Source: Turbatrix aceti (lineage: Eukaryota > Nematoda > Chromadorea > Rhabditida > Panagrolaimidae). Taken from it: a stretch of 64,000 nt of DNA. A program made the translations under genes and the position numbers. Position 1 is the stretch's first letter; the number at the start of each line of letters is the position of its first letter. The stretch spans positions 9,362,001 to 9,426,000 of the forward strand of contig OZ017766.1 in assembly GCA_963969345.1 (NCBI GenBank), written 5' to 3'. Positions 1-11,434 of this stretch are shown here, in pieces. The notes below the pieces were generated by a model that was not told where the DNA came from, ran no database searches, and saw only the letters and a program-made list of their open reading frames with translations.

Positions 1-254
1 AAGTGTCAAAACGTTAGAAAAACTGACGATCGGAGAAATCAGAAAAAAACTGACGATTTTTTAGCAAAAGAATCAGTTTTTTTCTGACTTTTCGAGACAA
101 CTTTCGCATGCACAAATTTTCACTTTTTTGCTAAGTAAAACGTCAGTTTTTTTCTTACTTTTTTTGTCAGTGTAGTTGAGAATAAAAGTATTTGGCAATC
201 TGTCACAAGTTTCTGTGATTTTCAAGCAAATTTTGCGACATGCTCGCATTTTGC
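1..254. repeat. AACTGACGA/TCAGTTTTT repeat cluster
   Basis: No gene seen. The motif AACTGACGA or its complement TCGTCAGTTTT recurs several times in 1-180, separated by A/T-rich spacers. The same motif family reappears at about 4385-4545, on the other side of the palindromic element at 255-3281 and of the MITE-like repeat at 3593-3957. It may be the broken ends of an older element into which later elements inserted, or a dispersed minisatellite. Confidence 0.5.
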
Positions 255-3200
255 CACAGCGCGTCAATAGGTCTCGACGCGAAAATTTTTTAAGTTTTTA
301 TAAAGTGTTATGTATTCGCCGGCATTTTTCACATGTTCATGCATTCTCGTTCGTTTTGGCACTTTTCAGTGTAATCAGGCTAAGACTGAGCTAACTAATC
401 GTCCTTGGGCTGAGTTGATAAATTATCGGAGAAATATGCTAGAAGGCGCTAAAGTTGCCTATTTTGAAAACGCATTTCAGGTTTTTTCTCCATACCTGTT
501 GTGTACAGATGAATTCTGGGGCTGATACCGAGTTGCCCATACCTATAGCTTGGAGGCCCACCCAACTTTACCTAGGTCGGCGACTATTAGTTTTCGAGTT
601 ATTCACGATTTTATATTCAGTGCTTTCAGGTGCTCGCTTCGGTTTGGTCGAGGAAAGTCCAATATGCACGATTTCACTTTTCTGAGGTATATCGACCCCA
701 AGGATGTCAAAAAACAAAAAATAAAACGGCTATCGTAACGCAGAAGCTCAATAAAAAATCACCAAAATATACGCGGTTTGGGTAAAGGGTCAGACCGGTT
801 TGGCGCATGGCACACCCAATGGTTAAGCATAGGACGCTCTCGATGTCTGACTCTCTTCAGCGCTCTCTGGTCCCTCACTGATTTCTTTTCGTTCAGCGCG
901 CGTCGCTCTCATGAAGAGAGATTTTCCCGCTGCCCGAGCGCGCTGGTCGAATTAGTTGCAAAAAAAGGAATTTTGGGCCAAATTTGGAAATTTTTACTTT
1001 TTCAAATTAGATTTGTAATTAGAATAATATTTGAAGCATTTTGATGTGTTTTTCGGAATTGTGGGACAATTTTTGATCAAAATCGAGTAGGGTTCGGGAG
1101 AAAAAATCCACGGATCTTCGAAATGTCGATAGAAAGCTGAAAATTTCAGGGTAGACTAAAAACAAAATTTCCTTTCGAATGGCTTACTCAGTTTTTTGAT
1201 ATCGAATCGATAAATGTCCGAAAAAACGGTTTTTTTCGGAAATTTGAAAAATTCGGAACTTTTTAGAACATTGATCGAAACGTGAATATCACTATTCGAT
1301 AGAGCAGTATCTTTTTTATCTACTCTGAAATTTTCACTGACTTACCGTATCCCTGGGGCATACGGTAGCGATTCTCCCGAACCATACTTGTTCAAACGCC
1401 TGAGGCTATGAGGTAAAGCGCTGCAGAACAAAGTGAGATAAAACATCTTGTAAGAAATTTTTCGGCCGACAAAATCGTGTAACTCCTGAATTTGTATCTA
1501 TTTTTTTGGCTTCGCGATTTTAATTCGCGCAACATACACTCATTTTTGGTACCAATTTTCCGACAATCGAGATCGAAAAAGTGGGGTATGGGAGAAAAAT
1601 CGCCGTCAAGCGAGTTTTAGAGTGTTATGGCATGAATCTCGACCCAAGACGTAAAAAACCCTGTAGAATTCAAAAATATTATTATTTTGTTTTTAAAGGT
1701 TCGAAAAAGTTCCGAAAAATGCTTTTTTTTCGAAAATTCGAACTTTTAGGAATTTTTCGGTCGAAATTGAAAAAAATGAATATCATCACCGCATTTAGAA
1801 TTCATTTTTACTCCTATCCTGAAATTTTCAGCAATATTGCTTTCAAACTGAACGAATGGCGATTTTTCCCCCAGACCCCACTTTTTCGATTTCAATTTTC
1901 GGAAAATTGGTACCAAAAATGAGTGTATGTTGCGCGAATTAATCTGGTGAAGCCAAAAAAATAGATACAAATTCAGGAGTTACACGGTTTTGTCGGCCGA
2001 AAAATTTCTTACAAGATGTTTTATCTCACTTTGTTCTGCAGCGCTCTACCTCATAGCCTCAGGCGTTTGAACAAGTATGGTTCGGGAGAATCGCTACCGT
2101 ATGCCCCAGGGATACGGTAAGTCTGTGAAAATTTCAGAGTAGATAAAAAAGATATTGCTCTTTCGAATGGTGATATTCATTTTTTGATCAAAGTTCTAAA
2201 AAGTTCCGAATTTTTCAAATTTCCGAAAAAAACCGTTTTTTCGGACATTTATCGATTCGATATCAAAAAACTGAGTAAGCCATTCGAAAGGAAATTTTGT
2301 TTTTAGTCTACCCTGAAATTTTCAGCTTTCTATCGACATTTCGGAGATCCGTGGATTTTTTCTACCGTACCCTACTCGATTTTGATCAAAAATTGTCCCA
2401 CAATTCCAAAAAACACATCAAAATGCTTCAAATATTATTATAATTACAAATCTAATTCGAAAAAATAAAAATTTCCGAATTTGGCCCGAAATTCCTTTTT
2501 TTGCAACTAATTCGACCAGCGCGCTCGGGCAGCGGGAGAATCTCTCTTCATGAGAGCGACGCGCGCTGAACGAAGAAAAACCAGTGAGGGACCAGGGAAA
2601 GCAGGATAGCCCAGACAGCCGGCGCGTCCTATGCTTAACCATTGGGTGTGCCATGCGCCAAACCGGTCTGACCCTTTACCGCGGTTTGCACCTCTCGAAG
2701 AGAGGGGAACACTACGCGCGCACTAATGTTCCCCGTCCTCTCTTTGTTTTCAGCTAGTTTTGAAGGACCGTATCACAGCCTGTATTGAGCTTCTGTGTTA
2801 TGATAGCCGTTTTATTTTTTGTTCTTTGACATCCTTGAGGTCGATATACCTCAGAAAAGTGAAATCGTGCATATTTGACTTCCCTCGACCAAACCGAAGG
2901 GAGCATCTGAAAGCACTGAATATAAAATCGTGAATAACTCGAAAACTAATAATCGCCGACTGGGGTAAAGTTGGGTGGGCCTCCGAGCTATAGGTATGGG
3001 CAACTCGGTATCAGCCCCAGAATTCATCTGTACACTACAGGTATGGAGAAAAAACCTGAAATGCGTTTTCAAAATAGGCAACTTTAGCGCCTTCTAGCAT
3101 ATTTCTCCGATAATTTATCAACTCAGCCCAAGGACGATTAGTTAGCTCAGTCTTAGCCTGATTACACTGAAAAGTGCCAAAACGAACGAGAATGCATGAA

Positions 3201-3281
3201 CATGTGAAAAATGCCGACGAATACACAACACTTTATAAAAACTCAAAAAATTTTCGCGTCGAGACCTATTGAAGCGTAGTG
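255..3281. mobile_element. Palindromic (foldback) DNA element A, about 3.0 kb
   Basis: The two halves are long inverted repeats of one another (for example 295-525 mirrors 3005-3240, and 778-1044 mirrors 2418-2690), so the unit could fold into a hairpin with arms over 1 kb. Termini read CACAGCGCGTCAATAGG on the left and, read inward from the right end, CACTACGCTTCAATAGG; both are followed by TCTCGACGCGAAAA. The hexamer TTTTGC lies directly outside both ends and may be the target duplication, although the T-rich context makes this uncertain. No transposase-like reading frame was seen; open frames inside are mirrored shadows. Its inner 1.9 kb resembles the element at 55588-58454. The CAC...GTG ends and shared terminal motif suggest a non-autonomous terminal-inverted-repeat DNA transposon, possibly CACTA-like; superfamily unproven. 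Confidence 0.75.
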
Positions 3282-5157
3282 TTTTGCTATGATTTTTGTT
3301 GTTCTTCATTTTCTTATTTTCTGATTCTGAAGTCACTGAGCTCACTGTCTTATTTTCTCGCTGTCGCAGTGAAGTCGATCATCAATCAGTCCGTCCGTCT
3401 ATCACACTTCTAACTTTTTCCGGCAATGATTTTCTGAAGAACGGCAAAGCAATCCGTAAAACTTCGAAACTACAGTTGACGTCAACAGTAAGTTTTTATT
3501 TTGGTATGTGAAAGAAAAGATACTTATTTATACATATTTTTATAAATGTTTTTCCGTTTTTTTTTGTTTTTTTAACCGTACTTGTAACCAATGCATAAAA
3601 CCGGCCTAAAAATCAGGCCGCCGGCCGGCTTGCGGCCGGCCTAAATTTTCAGGCCGAAGCCGGGCCGGCCGCGGCCTATTTTTTAAAAAAAAATTCGCGC
3701 TTTATTTTAGGGTTATTTTCGCAAAATTTGACCAAATTTGGAAAAAAAAATTTTTTGGAAACAATCTAATATTATGGAAAAATGCATAATAATAAATTCC
3801 CCTGTGGTAAAAAGTAAAAAAAAGACGAATGAAGAACGTCAGAAAATCATACTTTTTTCGAAAAAAATCAACTTTCGAATTTTTTCCGGCTTTTCCCGGC
3901 TTTTTCGGCCGGCCTTGAATCGAAAAGCCGGCCCGCAGCCGGCCGGATTTTATGCCATGCTGTAACTGCGGTTTTGACAAGACAGAAAAATAAAAAAATG
4001 GAATATTCTCGTTTCAAAATTACGTTTTTTTTCAACAGCACATAAACAATGACTAAAGTTGTACTGTTTTCAGAAAAATAAAAAATGAAACCATATTGTT
4101 GCAATTCTACAACTACAAGGAGCAACTTTTGAAGAAAACGCCAAGTAAATTCGAATCGACAACCACATCAATGACTGTTTTTTTATAATTTGGGTATATT
4201 TAATTTGTTATTTGTATTGTAAATGTGTATACGTGCATGTATAAAGATGACAAAAAGGGTTTCAAAGACGACGATCGCATCGACTATGCAAAACTAATAG
4301 GCCAGAATTGAACAGGAGAATAATGAACGAATATCGGGGACGATTCGCCAAGCGGTTTGGGAAAAGTGTTTTTTCCTACTTTTTCAATTCGTCAGTTTTT
4401 CTAACGATTAAAAAGTCGATGTCTGCAATCGTCAGTTTTTCTAACGAATGCAAAACTGACGTTTGCAATCGTCAGTTTTTTTCTAACTAATGAAGAAATC
4501 AAGAAAACTGACGAAAAATCGTCAGTTTTCTTGACGATTTTTTTTTGCGTGTACATATACCAAACATTACAATAGTCAGAGAATGATAGGCGTAGCTGCA
4601 CGTAGAGCGGCATATCAGCAGTATCCGTAGCAACGTAATAAAAAATCATTTATCATTATGAAATGCACTTTATTTATTTATTTCACCATTTATCAGTGGT
4701 TAGTTATCATAAGACCAGATGTTTTAACATCATTCAATATAACATTTAAACAAAAACTTCACATTTTTGTTATGTATGTTGACATTCGTGATTTGTAATC
4801 GTCAAATTGCCATGTTCGAACGTTCTGGAAAAATCTTCGAGAGGAAAAAAAGGTCCATTGAATCAAAATCATTTTCGCTGAATAAAGTGTGTTTGAAAAT
4901 GATAGACTCTGCCGTAGGTTTACTTTATGCCGATTCTCGGCGGTCACCGACCCTCAGAATCCCATTATTGTTGTATGGGGTTTAATTCCCCAAAATGAGT
5001 AATAGATTTTTATCCAAAACCTGCCCCACTGTTCTTCTGTATGTTATTTTATTCAGAACCAACATATTAGATAAAAAAAACTTTGTTTGCGGATTGATTG
5101 AGTTTACTGCCGTTATTGTAGTTCGTACCGTTCGGTCGTAAATCCTGTTTTTAGGGA
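3282..5157. other. Gene-free interval with short repeats
   Basis: About 1.9 kb without a supportable gene. It contains the MITE-like inverted repeat at 3593-3957 and, at about 4385-4545, a cluster of TCGTCAGTTTTTCTAACGA-like units matching those at 1-180. The rest is AT-rich with only short, unsupported open frames. Confidence 0.5.
3593..3957. mobile_element. Short MITE-like inverted repeat with GGCCGG-rich ends
   Basis: About 365 bp bounded by GCATAAAACCGGCC on the left and GGCCGGATTTTATGC on the right, which are near-perfect inverted complements. Next to each end lies a run of GGCCGGC-type sequence (3600-3680 and 3905-3950), strongly different in composition from the AT-rich middle and surroundings. 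There is no coding potential. The size and structure fit a miniature inverted-repeat element; I could not see a convincing target-site duplication. Confidence 0.55.
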
Positions 5158-6256
5158 TCAGTCTATCATTTTCTTTGAAGAATTGTTCACCATGTCGCAA
5201 ACCATTTTAAATTTGATATGCTGTGGAATTTCTTTGTTGTAGGAAGGGACTTTGTAAAAATTAATGTAAGACCAGGCTTCATTCAGCTGGTCCTCCGCTT
5301 CGATACTTTCGATACTTGATGACAGCGTTAACAATTTGTGGACATTTTTTTGGAACTGATCAGGATAATCCCATTCCCACTCAGAACGTGTAACGGTACG
5401 TTCTGAGTTTTGCCATCCGATATAAAACGCCTGGTCACATGGGAAGTTGTAAATTTTAAGGAAGGCTTTGTCCACTTTTTTAAAGGGATGGACACTCACA
5501 TTCACTGCATTTGAATCGACGATGTTCTGAAAAAAAAAATTAACGAAAAAAATTTAAATTCATTAAATAATATTTACAAAAATGAAATTATTCATAAACA
5601 AATTTATTGTTATTTAATCAAAAACTGTACCCCTGTGATTGGATCAGAAAAGTTTCCGTAATTATGATGTATCGATATATTTTCAAAGTCTGGAAGAAGG
5701 GCTTCTATGTAGCTCAAACACTCAGCCCCAATTGCCATATTTTTGGAGAAACGCATCAGATTCTTAATGACTTCAGGCGACATTTCATAGTTTTCCATTA
5801 ATTCAATGCTCAATTCCAGAAGATCTAAAAATTGTCAATGTTTTTTATAATTATTCATTTTTAAACGTTAAAAAAATTACTGCAATTTGTGTCTTTAATT
5901 TTTTTCAGAAAAATGTCATTGTTTTCCACCTCCGCTCGAAAACCATAAATCCGAAGCTTCCAAACGAAACCCGCAAGCCAGGTATTTTCTGCGCCTTTGC
6001 CGACAATACCATACCATTGCGGCTAAAGAAAACGTTTACAAATGTTAAATACAATATCTAAAAAATTCACATTGAAACTTCCGAATTTCGATTTGTAAGT
6101 GACTAAATCGTCTTTGTAAAAAACTTTCACATTTATCATAAAATTGTGAAAACTTTGAGACATTTCAGGAGAAGACAAAACCAGACGTTTTGTTAAATCA
6201 GCGTTCCCAGCGTTTTCGAATAAATCATGGTGATAAGCCGAAGACAGACGACGCAT
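5158..6256 (-). CDS. Unrecognised four-exon protein, about 296 aa
   Basis: Exons (minus strand): 6256-6071, 6022-5881, 5824-5631, 5526-5158. All junctions are GT/AG and the phases match (0, 1, 0), giving 296 residues; the N-terminus starts MRRLSSAYHHD. No signal peptide or membrane segment is evident, so it is probably intracellular. Visible landmarks are a Trp-rich stretch around PQWYGIVGKGAENTW in exon 2 and WEWDYPDQF in the last exon. I do not recognise the family; an F-box-associated type of domain is possible but I cannot support it. The intron 5630-5527 begins with in-frame codons and a TAA, and carries AATAAA, so retention would give a shorter protein of about 202 residues. The start is the first ATG of the open frame; an upstream exon cannot be excluded. 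Confidence 0.6.
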
Positions 6257-7166
6257 TTTGATTAACTTAAAAAATGACTTTTTTTAATAATTGTGTTAAT
6301 GGAAAAATAAACACGACCAATAAGAAAACGTAAAAAATTACGAAATAAGTAGGCCCAGCAGTTTTTCTCAATCACTTTATGAACAAAAATCGGGTCGACT
6401 AATGTAAGTATCTCGGTTCTGTTTTCATATCTGATAAGTGACAATACAATCAAAAAATATATGTTGAAATTAGAAAATCGCCAAAAAAACTAACAAATAA
6501 TTCATGCGAGTCATATGTACACTCTACATTCTGCTTACTGAGTGAGCGCTTTGACAAAAATCAGCCCGACCCTCCTTCACATTAACTGATGTGAGCGCTC
6601 ACATCGGAGACGAGTACTGTTAATAGATTATATAATATAGTAGTGCATACTTTGATAAGACAAGGACGTGCAAATTTTGAGAAACGCTGCGAGACTCACC
6701 GTTCCAACATTCATCACATGCTTGATATCAAGGTAATGCATCTATCACAAAGTCAATAATAGACAACGTGTAAACACATTTACTTTGAAATACATATATA
6801 TTCCTCGTTTTAAGCAATTTTGGTTTGCGTCATTGATATTCGCCGTCATTAAAGAATCTTGATCGGCTATCGTTTGTTTTTTACTTCTTTTTTTGGGGGT
6901 GTGCAATGACATCCGACAAAAGAAACGCTCAAGCCGTTACAGACGAAAAACCTCCAGTAGATTTGCAATGAACATTTTTGTCTATCTGCTTCTGTAAAGG
7001 TAACAGAAACTGAGCATTTAAAAAACACCTGTTACATATATTTCATACATATTCCGCTAGTCTGCGATTTGAAAACAGGTGAACCGAACAGTACTAAATT
7101 TTTTTGGGAGCATAACATTTGGTGTTACATCATTGTGCGCCAGTTACATATGAAATAATCGTGATT
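6257..7166. other. Intergenic region upstream of two divergent genes
   Basis: It lies between the minus-strand gene starting at 6256 and the plus-strand receptor starting at 7167, so it should hold both promoters. An open minus-strand frame at 6262-6453 has no phase-compatible splice into the downstream gene. A small imperfect dyad, GTGAGCGCTCACAT, occurs near 6590. Nothing else is clear. Confidence 0.4.
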
Positions 7167-7208
7167 ATGAACAACTCCGCTTCTACCAAAAATCCTAATG
7201 CCCCTAAC

Positions 7209-7443
7209 TGTCGGGAATTCTTCCCGAGTGTGGGAACGCTTGGCGTTACGTCCCGAACGCGTCTCTCTTTTCATCGTCGTACCTACGTTTTTCCCTATTC
7301 ATTGTTGTTTTCCCAAGATGTAGCGTGCGGTTGTTTTCTCCGGAGTTCTCAATAAACGCTACTATCCATCTTGTGAGTCTTCCTAACAACAATATCGTGT
7401 TCTGTTCTCGCGTGGTCCAACTCCGTTGTGGAATTGGAAGGAC
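7209..7443 (+). repeat. Left LTR of the palindromic retroelement
   Basis: It begins TGTCGGG and ends GGAAGGACA, about 235 bp. Copies occur direct at 8093-8325 and inverted at 8326-8389 (partial) and 9040-9273. It has an internal short palindrome at its very start (CGGGAATTCTTCCCG). A TGG-containing stretch lies 13 bp downstream of the LTR end (from 7457), but I could not identify a primer tRNA. Confidence 0.65.
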
Positions 7444-9273
7444 AGAACTCCGATACATGGTGCATCGGCCGGGAAGCGGGTGTACTTTCGGGTGCATCTG
7501 CTGTTCTACGAACCCGGCCTCTTCTCTACTGGACGCATGGACGCAGGGTATTTCGGTCAATCAACATGGTATTTCGAGGCATCAGTGGTATTTTCAAGGC
7601 TCGTGAGTCAATGGCTGAACCAAATCGGTGGTCGTGGAGAAAAGGCAGCGAGTGATGCGTCATTCTGCTCCCAGTGATTAACGATAAGGTCACACTGGCG
7701 CGACAGGGGGGAGCCTACTCAGGGTAGTAAGTCCGGAGCCGGAAACACGTCCACATCTCGGTGGAGTGTGAAGGGAGGCAACCTGAGGACTCGACGAAGC
7801 AAGAAGTCGTCATACGAGAAGGCAGCGACTACAGTAAGCAGGACGCGGTTGCAGACACCTGCGGAGCACAAAGGGCGGACACCTGCGGAGCACAGAAGGC
7901 AAACTGTAGTCGGCGCGCGGACAATGGCCTACAGAAACCAGCGACCATTCCTACAGAAGACAGCGACTTGGTCTACAGAAGACGGTAACCCCTTGATTGA
8001 CTGATCTCTTTCTACCCCTTCCTTTCATTGTGACCTCCCGCGGCCCCAAGATTGGCTGTGCCAGTTGCCGGTGGCGGCTCGATGGCGCGCAGTGTCGGGA
8101 ATTCTTCCCGAGTTTGGGAACACTTGGCGTTACGTCCCGAACGCGTCTCTCTTTTCATCGTCGTACCTACGTTTTTTCCCTATTCATTGTTGTTTTCCCA
8201 AGATGTAGCGTGCGGTTGTTTTCTCCGGAGTTCTCAATAAACGCTACTATCCATCTTGTGAGTCTTCCTAACAACAATATCGTGTTCTGTTCTCGCGTGG
8301 TCCAACTCCGTTGTGGAATTGGAAGGAAAAGAGAGACGCGTTCGGGACGTAACGCCAAGCGTTCCCACACTCGGGAAGAATTCCCGACACTGCGCGCCAT
8401 CGAGCCGCCACCGGCAACTGGCACAGCCAATCTTGGGGCCGCGGGAGGTCACAATGAAAGGAAGGGGTGGAAAGAGATCAGTCAATCAAGGGGTTACCGT
8501 CTTCTGTAGACCAGGTCGCTGTCTTCTGTAGGAATGGTCGCTGGTTTCTGTAGGCCATTGTCCGCGCGCCGACTACAGTTTGCCTCTGTGCTCCGCAGGT
8601 GTCCGCCCTTTGTGCTCCGCAGGTGTCTGCAACCGCGTCCTGCTTACTGTAGTCGCTGCCTTCTCGTATGACGACTTCTTGCTTCGTCGAGTCCTCAGGT
8701 TGCCTCCCTTCACACTCCACCGAGATGTGGACGTGTTTCCGGCTCCGGACTTACTACCCTGAGTAGGCTCCCCCCTGTCGCGCCAGTGTGACCTTATCGT
8801 TAATCACTGGGAGCAGAATGACGCATCACTCGCTGCCTTTTCTCCACGACCACCGATTTGGTTCAGCCATTGACTCACGAGCCTTGAAAATACCACTGAT
8901 GCCTCGAAATACCATGTTGATTGACCGAAATACCCTGCGTCCATGCGTCCAGTAGAGAAGAGGCCGGGTTCGTAGAACAGCAGATGCACCCGAAAGTACA
9001 CCCGCTTCCCGGCCGATGCACCATGTATCGGAGTTCTGTCCTTCCAATTCCACAACGGAGTTGGACCACGCGAGAACAGAACACGATATTGTTGTTAGGA
9101 AGACTCACAAGATGGATAGTAGCGTTTATTGAGAACTCCGGAGAAAACAACCGCACGCTACATCTTGGGAAAACAACAATGAATAGGGAAAAAACGTAGG
9201 TACGACGATGAAAAGAGAGACGCGTTCGGGACGTAACGCCAAGCGTTCCCAAACTCGGGAAGAATTCCCGACA
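7209..9273. mobile_element. Palindromic LTR-type retroelement (inverted dimer of a TRIM-like unit)
   Basis: The 2065-bp unit begins TGTCGGGAATTC and ends GAATTCCCGACA, and is flanked on both sides by CTAAC, a 5-bp target duplication as made by LTR-retrotransposon integrases. An LTR-like block (7209-7443, TGT...ACA) is followed by about 650 bp of non-coding interior, then a second direct LTR-like block from 8093 to about 8325. There the sequence turns round: 8326-8389 is the first 64 bp of an LTR inverted, and 8390-9273 is the interior and outer LTR inverted. Arms (7209-8156 and 8326-9273) are almost identical; I saw only a few differences, such as a one-base indel near 7900/8585. The interior carries small tandem repeats (ACCTGCGGAGCACA, CTACAGAA) and no gag-pol. 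It therefore depends on another element for movement. Confidence 0.8.
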
Positions 9274-10750
9274 CTAACAGCACATCGCTTCAAAGCATTC
9301 TTTATATGTTTAATTTATATTACAATCGGCACTATCTTATTACTTTAAATATTTACACAGAAAACATTCATCATTATATCAAGGTTATCAATTTTTTTGT
9401 AATTCTTTTTGTTGTTGTTTTTATGCTTAAGTCTGTGATCTCCAAGAACAGTGTGTTCAGAACACCTTTTTTTATCATTATCTTATTTGGTTGCATTTTC
9501 AAAACAACGTTTGATGGTATTTATCTTATATTGCACACAATTTTTAAAAACAAATTCTTAATAATTGATACGATTACTACCATGTTAATAATTTCATTAA
9601 ATGTTATTTTATCATATAACAAATTTTCAAGTATGTATGTTTTTTACATGACAACATTCAACGAATGTAAATTTGTAGTTAACAATGCTATTACATAATA
9701 AATAATTTTAGACATCATTCAATGGCGAATGGTTCACAAAATTTTTAATAAATACACAACAATTGGTTGGATTGGTTTATCTTTAGCCTATACTTTTCTG
9801 ATACCATTACTGTTATATCTTACGCACTACCCTAAATATGAGGTTTCTGATTCTGTGGTTATTCGTTTTAATTACATTCTCAGCATTATTAACTTTGTTG
9901 CAACGGCGATATCTACATGTCTATGTCTGGTCACTGGACTGCACAGCCGATGTCATCGAAACGACGTTTTTGATTTCAGCGTTTCCATAGAACAACGAAA
10001 CGCAGAAAACAATCTTCTCATTCAAACAACTGTGTTTTCGGTAGCATCATTGCTGGTTGCAATACTAAATGTTTTGTATGACCCGCCAAGTGATCAACGT
10101 CAACTATGGAAAAGTGGAATTATAGTGAATTGTTATAACATATTGAGAGAACTTTTAATGCCAATACTGGTTTTACCATTTGTTATAATCGACAAATGGA
10201 GGCACAATTTATTTCAATCCCAACGGTTAGCATCATTTATTTCGAAGTTGGGAGCTTTTTTTGTTATTTCAATACTAAAACAAAGATTTGACAATTCAAA
10301 GCTTCATCGCGGTTTAAAACGTGTTCCAGCAAGCGTTTACCTGGGATTGTTTTATTTCGCGGGTTTACTACGGTGTTTTTGGTATGCTTATGGGGTTGTC
10401 GAAGAATTCGATGCTGATATAGAAGACATGCTGAAATTGATGTTCAAAAAACCAACGCATGTATAAAGTTTTTTTTTTGATTTTTGTAGCCATAGTAAAC
10501 ACATCAGTTTAATAAAATATCAACGTGTTGTTGTTAATAAAGTTTGAATGACTGATTTTATGCAAATATAAAACGTTTGAATTTCAAATAGTTGCAGCTT
10601 TAATTATCGATTTCCGTTTATATTATTTGAAAAAGTTTTTGTTCATTTTTGATGATCTGCATTCCGATTTCGATTCGATCTGATACCGATTGCATTTTCT
10701 ATAGAAACGTAGAAACTGAATACGATATCTATAAAAACTCCCAGTAAAAA

Positions 10751-11276
10751 ATGTTTACAATGAAAGTTTTTAGAAATCAAGTGCAACAACATGTTCAACG
10801 CATTATTGAATACGACACTCGCGATGTCGTTCACGTGTTCTTTATCGGATTAGATGCCATTCGCCTCAACCTGGAAATTGAGCCTGGTTTCATTGCGTCA
10901 GCTTAGGGAACGGGGAATCAAACTCTGGTTTCTGTTTCCCGAAATCGGTGATCTGGCTGACAAAAAAAAATTGTGCCACCAAATTTGGAGAATTGTAAGT
11001 TTTCAACATTCTTTGTTAAAATACATATTTATTCAATCGTTTTTACAGGGAGAACGTGTCCTTGTTTGACTTCTCCAAATTGGGCCTGTTTCGTCCAGAA
11101 ATGAGTGATTACGAACGATCCCGTTTGCTTTTTGAGTTCTTCGAGCAAAAATATGACATCAAATTACTGAATCCTGTTTATGCAAATCCAGAGAACTTGA
11201 TCATCATGGCGACACCTCTGCCCACAATTGCTCAAAAATTTAAGAAACTTCTTCGCTCTAAATAAATTTTGCGTCC
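10751..11276 (+). pseudogene. Decayed SGNH/GDSL-like family copy
   Basis: A frame from 10751 encodes YDTRDVVHVFFIGLDAIRLN, matching the paralogue at 11700-11800 (YDSRDAIHVLSFGFEAISLN), but reaches a TAG at 10904. The match continues in another frame (RGIKLWFLFPEIGDLAD, about 10911-10964), then after an intron-like gap at 11049-11265 (LFDFSKLGLFRPEMS to KKLLRSK). The equivalent of the paralogue's first exon was not found. The frameshift, short deletion and missing exon indicate a pseudogene, next to its intact relative. Confidence 0.7.
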
Positions 11277-11434
11277 TGTCTAAAACGGTGTAAATACATT
11301 CGAATATCACTTGTATCGATTTGCATAACCATTTTATCATGAACCCACTTATGTACATACATAGCTTTATAGTATGTGTTTCTGTCAACTCACCGCGCGC
11401 ATCTGAATTATCTTTCTACTTATTATTTCCCGCA

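Larger units (their letters stand above)
7167..10466 (+). pseudogene. Srg-superfamily chemoreceptor interrupted by a palindromic retroelement
   Basis: Reading frame starts at ATG 7167 (MNNSASTKNPNAPN, to 7208), is broken by the element at 7209-9273 plus its duplicated CTAAC, and resumes in the same frame at 9279 to 9630; exon 2 is 9712-10466. The splice GTATGT...TTTTAG is phase 1 on both sides. Without the insertion the protein would be 382 residues, with an extracellular N-terminus rich in Asn/Ser, then hydrophobic segments near VINFFVILFVVVF, FFIIILFGCIF and IGLSLAYTFLIPLLLY, and a SYNKFS motif at the end of TM3 where relatives have an NR motif. An ATG at 9306 could still start a 359-residue product lacking only the extracellular tip. 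The C-terminal roughly 90 residues after TM7 are unusually long and contain another hydrophobic stretch. Possible AATAAA signals lie at about 10512 and 10536. Family assignment is from topology only. Confidence 0.65.

Noticed and set aside
310..3226. Mirrored open frames in element A
   Set aside because: Same sequence read in both arms; low complexity; no transposase motifs such as a DDE arrangement.
7426..9055. Mirrored open frames within the palindromic retroelement
   Set aside because: They appear identically in both arms, overlap the LTR and have no gag, protease or polymerase motifs.
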